Below, piece by piece: positions 12,075 to 21,975 of a DNA stretch of 64,000 nucleotides. Under the pieces are notes generated by a model, which saw only the letters and a list, made by a program, of their open reading frames with translations, was not told the origin of the DNA and made no database searches. Position 1 is the first letter of the stretch, and every line of letters starts with the position of its first letter. Source of the DNA: Karstenula rhodostoma CBS 690.94. Lineage: Eukaryota > Ascomycota > Dothideomycetes > Pleosporales > Didymosphaeriaceae. A program made the position numbers and the translations under genes. Where the stretch lies: NCBI GenBank assembly GCA_010093485.1, contig MU001504.1:1061769-1125768 (forward strand), in the 5' to 3' direction.

Positions 12075-12350
12075 GTATTGGATGATGGGAAAGAGATTGA
12101 TGTTTTTGATGAGGATGAAGATGTTGTGCCTGAGGCTGAAGCAGAAGCTGACCCTGAATACCAAGGGCTTGGAATTACTGAGTATGAGGAAGATGATGGA
12201 GAGGAGCTTGGAGGGTTGACTGTGATTGGATCTGAGGATGAGGAAGAGAATGAGTACGATGATTGTGGCGAAGACGAGCGACAAACTGACGCTGAGTATG
12301 ACAATCTGAGTGAGGGAGATGCGAGCGCGGATGAAGAATGGCGACTCTAG
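12075..12350 (+). pseudogene. In-frame acidic continuation of the coiled-coil gene after the TAG
   Basis: Directly after the TAG the same frame encodes about 90 residues dominated by D and E (motifs DEDEDVVPEAEAEADP, EYEEDDGEELGG, EDEEENEYDD) and then stops at 12348-12350. Acidic tails following coiled coils are common and the composition is clearly non-random. I therefore read it as the original C-terminus of the protein upstream. One alternative is an 84-nt intron at about 11991-12074 ending ..GATAG; this would remove the stop in frame, but its donor (GTGGTG) is poor and the removed stretch looks like coding coiled coil. Confidence 0.45.
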
Positions 12351-12502
12351 ATTGAGAGAGACGATTAATGTGGTTCACTTCAGGTCCATCGCATGTAATA
12401 GGAAGTTTTGTTTCATCATCTTCAATTATCAACCATTCTATCATACAATGAAAGCCCTCTTGGGTATCATATTCTCATAGCATCATGTCTTGATAGAACC
12501 CC

Positions 12503-12817
12503 TTATTTCTTGGAATCGCCAGTGTCGTGGATAGAGTCGGGAAGAGCACGCTCGAGCTTCTCGGGGACAGCCTTCTGGAGGGGCTTGGGGACGATGGAAG
12601 CGTCGCCGCCGTCCTTAGCGTGTGTCTGGCGGCCAGTGCCGGAGCCGGTGTCGTGAACCTAGGGAGGTCAGTCTGAGTTGTGACAAAATATGGGGATGAT
12701 ACGAACCTTGTTGGGCAGGCTCTCCTCAAGGCCCTGGGGCGCCTTCTTCTGGACGGCGTCGGGGACCTTGGATCCGCCGGTGGCGTGGGAAGCACCTTGT
12801 CCGTGTTCGTTCTGCAT
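12503..12817 (-). CDS. Small hydrophilic stress-type protein built of two repeats
   Basis: Modelled as join(12503..12658, 12707..12817) on the minus strand with one 48-nt intron, 88 aa. The protein starts MQNEHGQGASHATGG, is Gly/Lys/Asp-rich, lacks hydrophobic segments and contains an imperfect internal duplication: VPDAVQKKAPQGLEESLPNK followed by VHDTG, then VPKPLQKAVPEKLERALPDS followed by IHDTG. The intron falls between the two halves. Such small, soluble, repeat-built proteins are common among fungal genes induced in conidia or under stress. That role is inference from composition only. The frame, intron and repeat together make a real gene likely. Confidence 0.75.
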
Positions 12818-13358
12818 GTTGATGGTTGAGAAGGTTGGTTTTGGATTTGAGTTGTTGTAGTGGGAATGTGATGAAGTTGCTGTTTACTGATGGTCACAAT
12901 ATGCTGCGAACAAACGTGTCTTTATACGCCGACAGTTACCATAGGTACACTACTCTAATAACACTTGCGTCACGGATGTCGTCTGGTCTCAGCCACTGTA
13001 AGCGTCCTCATCGCGTCATGAATAAACTAACCGAGTGCGAAGTCGGACTGTTTTCTGTCCGCAGGCAGTGCAAAGCCTCACGTGCTGCGTTACTGTCGTC
13101 AGGATAATGGTCTTCCTGCAGAAGACCCGCTAGGAGCGTCATGCTTCCTCAGAAGCGAGTTGCCTCAAATAGCGTGCATTGACATACGCATGTTGTAATA
13201 AGGGAAACTCTAGGCTTGCAGGGAACAGCACAATTAGCTACCATAGGTACTGATGCCCGCGGGCATACAGCTGAGGATGCCATACACAAGACCTGGGAGT
13301 AAATCTATGACGCTGCGGTAATGGCTTGGCGATGGCGCTAGGCCGCTTCAAGTAATCA
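12818..13358. other. Intergenic, nothing recognised
   Basis: This is the upstream region of the small stress-type protein. No ORF with coding character, RNA gene or repeat could be identified. Confidence 0.5.
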
Positions 13359-13679
13359 TCAAGAGGGCGACGAGCAGATGGCGGCTTTTGGAGGCGTTCC
13401 GAATCCGATGGCAGAGCGGAGATTCGGTACGAACGCGCAATACGTGATGCAACTGCTGCCTACGTGTCCTTTCCGAAGATTGGCAATGTCATACAATTGC
13501 TTCTTCGGCAGCGACGACAGTATGACCTCATGAACCGTATCAGCCTCTATGGACGCACACCGTTGAGCCATAACACTGACAGCATGCTGGTATCGTTCTT
13601 CATAATTTACACCACGATTCATAAGTCCTTGGGTCAAGCGTTTTTCGTTAATGTAACGACCATAGCTATCGTAGTACAT
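13359..13679 (-). CDS. Possible small hypothetical protein (106 aa)
   Basis: A reverse ORF begins MYYDSYGRYINEKRLTQGLM and continues with a charged, helical-looking stretch (NYEERYQHAVSVMAQRC). The final third looks less protein-like, which might mean that the true end is an exon boundary. It may be an isolated small gene or an exon of an unrecognised one; it lies just downstream of the broken membrane-protein gene on the same strand. No family is recognised. Confidence 0.3.
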   Translation of the reverse strand: MYYDSYGRYINEKRLTQGLMNRGVNYEERYQHAVSVMAQRCASIEADTVHEVILSSLPKKQLYDIANLRKGHVGSSCITYCAFVPNLRSAIGFGTPPKAAICSSPS

Positions 13680-13805
13680 TCATGGAGGTTCACGCCGAGC
13701 AATGCGCTATCACAGGAGTCTCCCCATACTAGACGATGCGAGTCGCAGTGTGGCATAAAAGAAGAGTAATCTTGGTCGACTTATCAGTGCATACGAAGCT
13801 TTCCA

Positions 13806-14849
13806 TCAGTGATGGCCAGGTGGTGGAATATGCTGCAGCTCGATCGGGTGTGTATAAGCCGAGTGATCTGAGTATGATGCACTATCGGAGAATGGATTTG
13901 GTGTTGTAGGTTCAGAGTGTTGCGGCGGGGGTGGTGCCATCCATGACTGTCGAGGGTCATGAGGAGGCTCATTCCTCATAGGCTCGAAGGATCCTGGGGC
14001 ACCAGAAAGCGGAGCGATGTGCCCAGTATACGTTCCCGAATGTTTTGCATCCACGTTCTGTCCGTGTCCGATCGCATTGTACTTTGTTTTTTTTGCGCCA
14101 GTGGATGAGGACCATTAATGCCAGAGTGACCAAGACCCCAGCTACCGCAAGGACTCCAATTGCGATTCCGATCTTGACCGCAGCAGACCATTTCTTCTCC
14201 ACCTCTGGGTCTTGGGCATGTGTTTTCGTCGATCCAGGCACCATGTTCGGGGCACTCGTACGGTCCGGCCGAGCGACTATCAATTGATCGGTGGAAGTCA
14301 TCGATGGCTGGAAAGCGCTCGCTGTGGTGGCGCTGGCTCGGTGATCGTTCCTCTCCTCGGACAATGTCTCGTTGAATGTCTTGCCGCAATCTTCGACATA
14401 TTCGCCCTGGTTTCTTGTTAATTTGTGTACGATCGAAAGAGGTGTTCTATACATAAATCAGCACAACAGAACGCGATGTTTTCGCTCGTGTAGGCACGTA
14501 GAAATCTTTGAAGCAGCTTGCTACGTCATGTTAGCCATTCATCACCTTCCAGCAGGTATAGGAGCACGCACTCCCATATTTGTCCTTGCAGCACGTTTCT
14601 TCCCGTTTGGGCTCGTAGCAGATGTTGCTAAGCCTGTCCGATGATTCGCACAGTTTTGCTCCCACTTTGTCATCGTCTGGAGCGGAGTTACAGGCTGCAC
14701 ATGAAGTTGCGTTTTTGTCCGCGCAGATCTCGAAGACGGGCGTAAGATTCCGTGTTATTGTCCCCTTGGTAACTCCACCAAAATGTCTTCGCGGTCACCA
14801 ATGGAGCCGAAGACACAGCAAGGTACGCAACAAGAAGGAAAAGCAACAT
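13806..14849 (-). pseudogene. Cys-rich signal-peptide/single-TM protein, frame broken at an A8 run
   Basis: On the minus strand an ATG at 14849 opens a hydrophobic leader (MLLFLLVAYLAVSSAPL). A Cys-rich segment follows in another frame (ICADKNATSCAACNS.., CCKDKYGSACSYTCWK), then an S/T-rich stalk and a membrane span (VKIGIAIGVLAVAGVLVTLA) ending in HWRKK. The Pro-rich cytoplasmic tail (13806-14054, ending IELQHIPPPGHH) is open only in the neighbouring frame. The switch coincides with a run of eight A on the minus strand at about 14083-14090; seven A would join span and tail. A plausible intron is 14407..14545, and another near 14760-14800 would join leader and Cys-rich part. The layout resembles wall-sensor or receptor-like single-pass proteins. 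Whether the shift is real, or an assembly error, cannot be told here. Confidence 0.5.
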
Positions 14850-15315
14850 TGACGGCAATTCGTCGAAGACAAAACAACTGACGCGGAGAGACGTCGAGGG
14901 CGACGCCTAATCATAAACAGCATGCCTAGTGCGGCGGCATAGCTTTAGCGCATGCGTTGGTTTAAATGCAGCGCCTAACTATACTTGTTATTCCTTGTAG
15001 GCTCGTTCATGGCTGCAACGCAGCTCAGAATGTTGCTTCACAATGGGCTGAACGCACTTTATTCTGGAAGGCTTTATTTGCTGAACTATCCTAAGACCGG
15101 AAGCAAAGAATGACAAACGAAGACGTCCTCTTACGTGAACGTATACACCGGTACGGTACTGGGTCGAAATGATACACTCATTATAGTTCAGGTCACCTTT
15201 GAGTCAACTATCGCGATCGAGTGCCGAAGGCCTCATCTTGCCCAATACCGCTGGATTTGTCTATGGATGCTCTTTACCTAAGATCAAAGTGGGAGTTAAG
15301 AATATTTACCTCCAA
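14850..15315. other. Intergenic, nothing recognised
   Basis: This is upstream sequence of the broken membrane-protein gene and 3' sequence of the FSH hydrolase. No gene or repeat is visible. Confidence 0.5.
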
Positions 15316-16200
15316 TCAAGGAGTAGCAAAGGTCCAAGAGGGCCGTCGGTCGACTGTCCAAGTCACCTCAACCTCATTATGTTCTGCGATTTCGTAGATT
15401 GCACCAACAACGCGTTCCACTGTGTCGCTTTTGATCGGTATTCTGTGCGCCCCCTCCCACTCGACCAACATTGCACTCCCTTGCTCACAGTACTCTTTGT
15501 ACAGCCTTCGGTGCAAATGCAGACCAGCGTCGGCCATACCGTGGACATGGAGCGTCGGTTGTCTCAATATTGCCGCATCGTCAATCTCTTCCACGAACTG
15601 AAAGCCTTCCGATAGACCTGCAGCGCTTACCAACGCGTGGCTTCCGAGCAAGCTCGGATTGAGGTTGGACAGGGGCGCACGGCCTGCTAGCAGCACACCG
15701 AATCTCCAATTCAAGCCCGGTATACCGATGGGTCCAGTATCCCACTCTGTCTTTCCCTCCCGCACTGCCTTTGACTCTCTAGCTTGTTGTTCTAGCAGCA
15801 GACTCGCGCTCAGCTTCGCTCCTTGACTGAACCCCATCAGGCCAACCCATTCGCCCTGACCACCGTCTCGATCGTCGTCTTCTATTGCCGTCCGTATTGC
15901 GTATCCTATCTCATCTATGCAGGTCTCGGCGTCGATTTCCGCGTGCTCGGGCAGCCACCGCAGCCACCGTCGGAACGGCGCATACGAGCCGTACACTTGA
16001 ATGATATCGGTGTGGGGATCGCAAAAGAACGGGCCGTCAACCCACACGAGGCGGAACGAATGTTGTAGGTGGCGGATGAGCGAGCGCGACTGGGCTTTGA
16101 AGATGGCAGCGTTGACGCCGCCGCCGTGGAGGCAAAGGATGCGCGGAAGGTGGGAGGAGTCGGGTATTGTAGAAGGAATCTTGGACCCCGGTGTCGGCAT
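15316..16200 (-). CDS. FSH-type serine hydrolase (DUF341/OVCA2/LovG-like)
   Basis: Single-exon gene of 294 aa. The N-terminal strand and oxyanion region read PRILCLHGGGVNAAIF. The nucleophile elbow is GFSQGA (G-x-S-x-G) near residue 123. LHVHGMADAG supplies the probable acid and EGAHRIP the catalytic His near the C-terminus. This is the FSH1/OVCA2 alpha/beta-hydrolase fold; fungal members include small cytosolic esterases such as LovG that release polyketides from synthases. No synthase is adjacent here, so a general esterase role is as likely. Length fits the family and there is no signal peptide. It stands alone between unrelated genes. Confidence 0.87.
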   Translation of the reverse strand: MPTPGSKIPSTIPDSSHLPRILCLHGGGVNAAIFKAQSRSLIRHLQHSFRLVWVDGPFFCDPHTDIIQVYGSYAPFRRWLRWLPEHAEIDAETCIDEIGYAIRTAIEDDDRDGGQGEWVGLMGFSQGAKLSASLLLEQQARESKAVREGKTEWDTGPIGIPGLNWRFGVLLAGRAPLSNLNPSLLGSHALVSAAGLSEGFQFVEEIDDAAILRQPTLHVHGMADAGLHLHRRLYKEYCEQGSAMLVEWEGAHRIPIKSDTVERVVGAIYEIAEHNEVEVTWTVDRRPSWTFATP

Positions 16201-17370
16201 GTTCGAAGATTTCGCTGGGTCTTGTTGTCGGTTACTATGATCGCAGTAACATGAGGGCGATTAGCAGGTATGGTCAGAAAGGGGTGAATCGTGTTGCAGT
16301 TAAGAGTGTAAGCTGGATAGGAATCAACGAAACGGCAATAATGTCAGCCGCTTCATAAATGTGAGACACGTAAGAATAAGTCAGCAGTTTCGAAGCCAAT
16401 TCTTCGGGTAACCCTTGGTGCATCTCGGAGTCCGATGGTTTTTCGGTACCGGGGGATATCTTATCGCTGGCCGCAATATCTTCGCTCGGAACCGTCTATT
16501 CGGAGCCAGGGGTTGCCTCCATCAGCATCTACAACGGCATCGCTCGCTACATTTCGGTGAAGAAATGTCGAAGAAAGGGTGTGCGAAGCAACAACGAAGG
16601 TCGGCTGGCGTAGGAGGAGAGCGGGGCCGAGGCTGCCTAAATACAGCAACGCGCTAGGCCTGGAGCGATGCCGACCCTCGCTCCACCTGCCAGCTTCCTC
16701 TCAATAACACTACTTTCACGAAGTCGACCAAGAGCATTTGCTTCCCTGTATTTCTACTTCCGTAAGAACCCAGGAGATTGACATTGGCCTCTTCCAGAAC
16801 ACCACCACGGCATGAATTTCGGGATCATTCTGGCAGACAGCGCACCCAAACGTTTTCAAGTGCCGAACAACAATCCTTGGCATACCCTACCATTGAAGCA
16901 TGGCTAATATGTACACTTAGCACCTGAGTGCCCCAATACCTCTTGGAGTGGTTATTGGTTGTGGACCAGTCCGTAGGACCCTGACGAACAGGGAGGGCAT
17001 GTCTAGCGCTCCCCACGTTATTGTTCTTTGCAACAGCCAAATGGTACCACAAACCAAGATCGTGTGTTTAACGAGTTGAAAGGTAGAGTCACCGAATTCA
17101 GATTGTTGGTTGTGCACAAAGTGAGTGGATGTCATCCCAACTGCATCTCCCTCTTTCGGTATTTTGGGCATCATTTGTACACCTATCCGTACATTTCTCA
17201 TCTGCGCATACGAATAACACGTCCAAATCCTTGCTTCAACCATTCACTACATTCTTCTACGCTCGAATCGTCGCACTGCTTGGCTTCTAGCAGGCAAACT
17301 TTTGCTTGGTAACCCAATCGCACATGACCTTGCCTACGCAGCTGCAGCATTTGCAAGCCTGATCATTTCG
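16201..17370. other. Intergenic, 1.2 kb, nothing recognised
   Basis: Several short overlapping ORFs on both strands show no consistent coding character, no domain and no plausible splice pairing. No RNA gene is visible. It is probably the promoter of the FSH hydrolase plus 3' sequence of the small secreted protein. Confidence 0.45.
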
Positions 17371-17619
17371 TCAGCAAACAAACTTGTAGATATGGTCGAC
17401 GCACTGAGGTCTCACCCGCTTCTTCTTTTCTGCATCGTCCTTTCCTTCAATGCATTGCAAAGTCTGCGCGTTGCGAAAGCCCATCTTGTTATAGCAGGCG
17501 TTGGCGTTGATGACACCTGCGCACTCGTCTGTGCGAACCAGCTCTGCAGTACACTCTGGATACGATTGTGCGAGTGATGTCGACACGAAAACGGCAAGTA
17601 ATCCAGCAAAGACCCTCAT
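17371..17619 (-). CDS. Small secreted cysteine-rich protein (effector-like)
   Basis: An intronless 82-aa protein. MRVFAGLLAVFVSTSLAQ is a clear signal peptide. The mature part of about 64 residues contains six cysteines (contexts PECTA, DECAG, NACYN, LQCIE, PQCVD and the terminal KFVC), enough for three disulfides. Size, leader and even cysteine count fit the class of fungal small secreted proteins that includes effectors and antimicrobial peptides. No named family is recognised, so function is unknown. The frame extends further upstream, but this Met begins the hydrophobic leader. Neighbours are unrelated. Confidence 0.75.
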   Translation of the reverse strand: MRVFAGLLAVFVSTSLAQSYPECTAELVRTDECAGVINANACYNKMGFRNAQTLQCIEGKDDAEKKKRVRPQCVDHIYKFVC

Positions 17620-18286
17620 TGTTGCTGGTTTCGAAACTTCGTTGATCAAAAGACTTGAGCGATTGGTAAGAGGACGTGAGCGTTTACCGAGCGAGTTCCT
17701 TTGGTTGGGACCATCTAAATATTCTCGGAACAACACCGACGACGTTGATGAGAAGTTCTGAGTGATGCAGGTGATGCATATCACACCGGACGAGAACGTG
17801 GCAACACTCTGGGGGGTTAGGCTTTCCGTGCAATGAGGGTCGGCACGATCTGCCCGCTCATCAAATTGGCAGTGTGACACCATCGCCACGCGAAGTTAGA
17901 TGCGATCCTCTTGCCTCTGTGCTACATGAACTGGTGAACTGGCGCCGTATTGGTCAAGTCAAGCCTTCTTTCTCGGCGTCGAGCCTAACATTGGTCATAT
18001 CTTAATATCGACCTAGATTAACCTCAACTCCCGAAACCAGTTTGCCGCTCAAAGCATGCAAGAAAGTGAGCAATCAATTAAATGAAAAGGTAGACCAATT
18101 TGTAATTCTCCGTTGGTGCGTCAGTAACACGGCAACTGATGTTCATGGCTTCTTGTCCTTGCCTGTAAAGATAATTACCATACGTGACCGAGCTTGAATC
18201 CTGAACCTCTTCAGTGTGTAGGGCGTGGTTTTTACAACTCTCTCTTCATTCTTGGAAGCTTGAATCCACATTGCATTGAGTTCACG
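17620..18286. promoter_or_regulatory. Divergent promoter region of two secreted-protein genes
   Basis: These 667 bp separate the starts of the small secreted protein (minus) and the DUF1996 protein (plus). Both products are secreted, so shared regulation is possible. No factor site can be named. Confidence 0.4.
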
Positions 18287-19735
18287 ATGAAGGGTGTCTT
18301 TATCGCTGCCCTGGGGCTGCTTGCCCCAGCCAATGCTCTGCTCCGCTTCGGCTGCGCAAAGTCATCTATCCAACGTTTGGACCCATTGGTCAATCCCGGA
18401 CAGAGTCCTTCACCCCATCTGCATCAGATCATCGGAGGCAACTCGTTTAACATCTCGATGGATCCAGCGACTCATGATCTGGTCAAGGGATCTACCTGTA
18501 CGAGTTGCCAGTTCACCGAGGACTTGGTATGTATAGTCAAAAGCTGGGTGAGCTTTGCTAACAAGTGAACAGTGAGTTCCCAAGATGTTTCAAGAGCATG
18601 AACGAACAAACCTTTCCCTCAAACAACGATTCGTGAATCCTGCTCTAGATACTGACGATGCTGATTATTGCACAGCTCTAACTATTGGACCGCCGTGTTG
18701 TACTTCAAGGCCAAGAATGGTACCTTCAAGAGAGTCCCTCAACGCGCCCAGCAGGGTATCGAAAGCACTCAAGGGGGGATGATGGTCTACTACATGTCTG
18801 ACGCGCTCTTCGATAACGCGCAGAAGTCCAAGGTTACCGCCTTCAAACCCGGATTCCGCATGCTCGTCGGAAATGTCAACTACAACAACCGTGAGGAGGC
18901 ACGAAACTTTCGCCAGCTCACCTACATCTGCATGCAGAATGAAGGTACCCGCGAACCGGAGACGATCAACTTCCCCGCCAAGCCATGCCCTGCTGGTATC
19001 ATGGCCAACCACAGGGTAAGTTAGCGCGACTTAGTCGAACGAGCAATGAGAACGTGGAATGTGTCGGTTTCTAACGGAAACAGTTCCCAACATGCTGGGA
19101 CGGTGTTAACGTAGACTCGCCCAATCACCAAGACCACGTCGCGGTAAGTCTCACAAGTACCAAGCAAATATTTCCTTCCATCAAGCGAAAGAATGTCTTG
19201 TATGAAAGAAAATGCTGTTTCCTTCATTTTCTTAGTCGAGACAAGTCCAGTCCCGTCACTCTACTTGTTAGAGAACTACACTAACTTTGTGCCTTCGGGT
19301 ACGGCAGTACCCTGAGACAGGTACATTCGAATCAGGCGGAGCCTGTCCCAAAACGCACCCAGTTCGGATCCCGCAAATCCTGCTTGAGACGGTCTGGGAC
19401 ACCAAGGCGTTCAACAACAAGGCAGACTGGCCTTCAGACGGCAGCCAGCCATTCGTGTGGAGCAGTGGTGACAGCACCGGATACTCTTCACATGCCGACT
19501 ACCTCTTCGGCTGGAAGGATGATAGCTTGCAGAAGCATCTGGACGGCCATACGTATGTTTCAGCGCCGACCTTGAAGACGCAGAGTATTGCGGAGCAGAA
19601 CAAGTGCACTGTCAAGGATATGGTGGGCGAGGACTACGATAGTTGTAAGTGCTCACCCTTTCCAGGGACGCATGGATGTGCTGACCGTGTTTTGTAGGGT
19701 TGAAGGCTTTGCCTGGTAACGTTATGGTCAGATAG
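18287..19735 (+). CDS. Secreted DUF1996-domain protein
   Basis: Modelled as join(18287..18526, 18595..18632, 18676..19015, 19084..19143, 19308..19644, 19698..19735), 350 aa. A signal peptide (MKGVFIAALGLLAPANA) is followed directly by the DUF1996 hallmark start LLRFGCAKSSIQRLDPLVNP, then PHLHQIIGGNSFN, CTSCQFTEDL, SNYWTAVLYFKAKNG and GGMMVYYM, then FPTCWDGVNVDSPNH and CPKTHPVRIPQ. The domain is widespread in secreted fungal proteins; its activity is not established. The second exon is a 38-nt microexon that I inferred because joining its neighbours directly breaks the frame; it encodes SMNEQTFPSNND. The other junctions are well supported by frame and consensus. Confidence 0.88.
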
Positions 19736-21119
19736 GCAGAAGATCCGACTCACTTGGGATGTCGTTCCGCCACTCTGATTTTGTGATGGTCGATTTTACT
19801 TCAATCCGTATCATTCAATCTGATAGCTCGTCGTGCTCTGTACTTTGCTGTTAAGTTCTGCTATATTGTAGAGATTCACTATGAGGTAGGGTGGCTCAAT
19901 GAAGTAGGGGGGATAAGAAGGTGTTGTGCTTTGCCAATGCGCAAAGGGACCAAAAAAGCGGCTAAGGCGCGCCCAGCGTCTGTGCATTTCTGCTATACTT
20001 CGAGTGACGTCTCGCTGCCTTCTTAGCTTATGATTGTGCGTTCGTTTTGCCTTTCGAGATCGCCCTGGTATACCTGTGTCGAATGGAAGACCGCGATCAT
20101 GATGAGTAAGCGCGATGGTTCATCATAGTGTCTCATCTTTCTAGGAGCTGCGCGCCTCTATGATACACATATGTTCTCTCAACAACGGTTCGCCAATCGA
20201 ATAGAGAGTCCCATCACGTAATGAAGTGTATATCAGAATCGTGCAGGAAAAATATGATCGACACATGTGTATTCGAAATGAGGCAACTACTACGACTATC
20301 CCATGACGCCTGGACGGTTGGGAGCCGACGCGTGTTGTTGTATTTCCCTCAACGATAACGATCAAAGGCGCGGAACTAATTGGAAACGCAGGTTTTAGGA
20401 AATATCAAACAGCAGATATGAGGTTGCTGAGACGTCAAGGATGGTAAGTGGCTGCGGAATGTTGCGTGCAAGCTGTTGGGAGGGCAAAATCTAATGGCGC
20501 GTTTCATCGAGGTTGTGCAAATTCCGAAAATACAGGATCGCACGCATTTCGCACCTGGGCAGGGTTCGCCCTGTGGTACGCGTAGGCGCGGTGTGGCCCA
20601 CACTTCAACAAAACACGAACCTCGCTCAACGAATGAGCGTGCCAACTATTAGGAGGACAGAATCTCACGGTGCGTTCATGAAGGAATGTGCAAAATTCCA
20701 GTATGTAATGCCGGGCCCCGGGGCTGTATCGCACCTGGGCGGGAAAGTTTCGGCTAGCTCGGGTTCGGCGCCACCACAATCATAATGGGTAGCCGGACAC
20801 TGTAATCGCAGGATGGTGTCGTCATTACTCGTTCTTGAGGTAGCAGAGATAAATAATAAAGACATACTGTACGCACAATGCTTGTTCCATTGAACTGAGC
20901 CGGCATCGCTCCACTGCCAGCGGGAGCCCACGAACTCAAGTGAGCGATCAACCGAAGGGGTCAACCGCCTGGCCGAGTCATTGTATTGGGCTTAGCTTAG
21001 CCACACACTTGCTGATCATTCGCTTAATCGATTTGATGGTTGTTGGACGTCCACACTCTCAACATTCCCTTCTGGTATATAAAGGTAATTTTGACCAGAT
21101 CTTTCATCAATCAAACAAC
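19736..21119. other. Intergenic, 1.4 kb, holds a decayed direct repeat
   Basis: No gene is visible between the DUF1996 gene and the tRNA. A diverged direct duplication occupies about 20464-20750. A TATATAAAGG motif at about 21076-21085 precedes the tRNA. Confidence 0.5.
20464..20750 (+). repeat. Diverged direct repeat, two copies 172 bp apart
   Basis: About 100 bp starting near 20464 recurs near 20636. Shared landmarks in order are CGTGC, GGAGGRCARAATCT, GTGCAAA(A)TTCC and TCGCACCTGGGC. Identity is roughly 70% by eye and many differences are G/A or C/T transitions, as repeat-induced point mutation would give, though this is not proven. The minus strand of both copies reads RFCPPNS in an open frame, a trace of shared ancestry. 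It may be the relic of a transposon next to a tRNA gene. Confidence 0.5.
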
Positions 21120-21208
21120 GGTCTTATGGTCTAGTGGTATGATTCTCGCTTAGGGGTTTACCTGAGCACGTTTGCGAGAGGCCCCGCGTTCGAATCGCGG
21201 TAAGACCC
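21120..21208 (+). tRNA. tRNA-Pro (anticodon AGG) with a short intron
   Basis: The acceptor stem GGTCTTA pairs with TAAGACC (21201-21207), and C21208 is the discriminator. The D arm contains GGTCTAGTGGTATGAT and the T arm is CCGCG-TTCGAAT-CGCGG. The anticodon arm CTCGC-TTAGGG..TGCGAG matches fungal tRNA-Pro with AGG at 34-36. It is interrupted one base after the anticodon by about 16-17 nt (GTTTACCTGAGCACGTT), the canonical position for nuclear tRNA introns. Box A (TGGTCTAGTGG) and box B (GTTCGAATC) are present. A T-rich tract follows at about 21229-21236 as terminator. Confidence 0.95.
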
Positions 21209-21975
21209 GTTCTCACCGCTCAGCGGTTTCTTTTTGGGTTTCCGGGCCATGTAATGCTACTCTTTTGCTCTGGCATCGTTCAAGCGCTGTCGAACACGGC
21301 AGATGGTGCTCGCTTTTTTGTTACTGCTATCTTTGTAAGCCCGTCACTGTTGGTTTTGCCCGCCCCGGGCACCGAAGTGTCCAGCTGAGTTGGGTGAGCT
21401 AGCCATGACCTATCATCTTCCTGAGCCACAACCTTGCGTATATCGGCAGCAGCGAACTTCTAACAGTGATATATAGATCAGGTAGCTTTTTGCCTCGAAG
21501 GGTGTGCGCGTCTTCCTTGCATCAACGAGCGCTGCTGCGATCTTACGTATCGTGTGGCAAAAGGACATTGTACGTTCACCTCACCTCGCATTCTCACCTA
21601 GTAGCAGCCTGCTATCACTCAGCATCAGTAGTAGCGACGGTTTCTTAAGATGAATGCTTTGCCAGAGTGCTCACACCCCCCTCCCAAAGAATCCGATCAT
21701 CAACGCCAATCCCCGCGACCACGATGCACATCACAGTCTGGAACTTTAATGAAGGTTTACGTATATTCGTCTGGTAAGAACCAGTTATTCTAAGTTAGAG
21801 ATGTAACAACAGAGACAAAGAAAATAGGAGGAGACTCTCATGCCAAATACGAAAAAAACAGGTACCACAGAAGACGTCGACGCCGTCAGAAATTCACGAG
21901 AAGCGCTGCTCTCTCTCAAAGTGGGGAAGAGGCTGGTCTAACATCGGTAGATAGCCTTCAAGGCGGGGAAGAGGC
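21209..21975. other. Intergenic, nothing recognised
   Basis: This holds the tRNA terminator (T-rich tract near 21230) and 3' sequence of the paralogue gene downstream. Short ORFs lack coding character. Confidence 0.5.
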
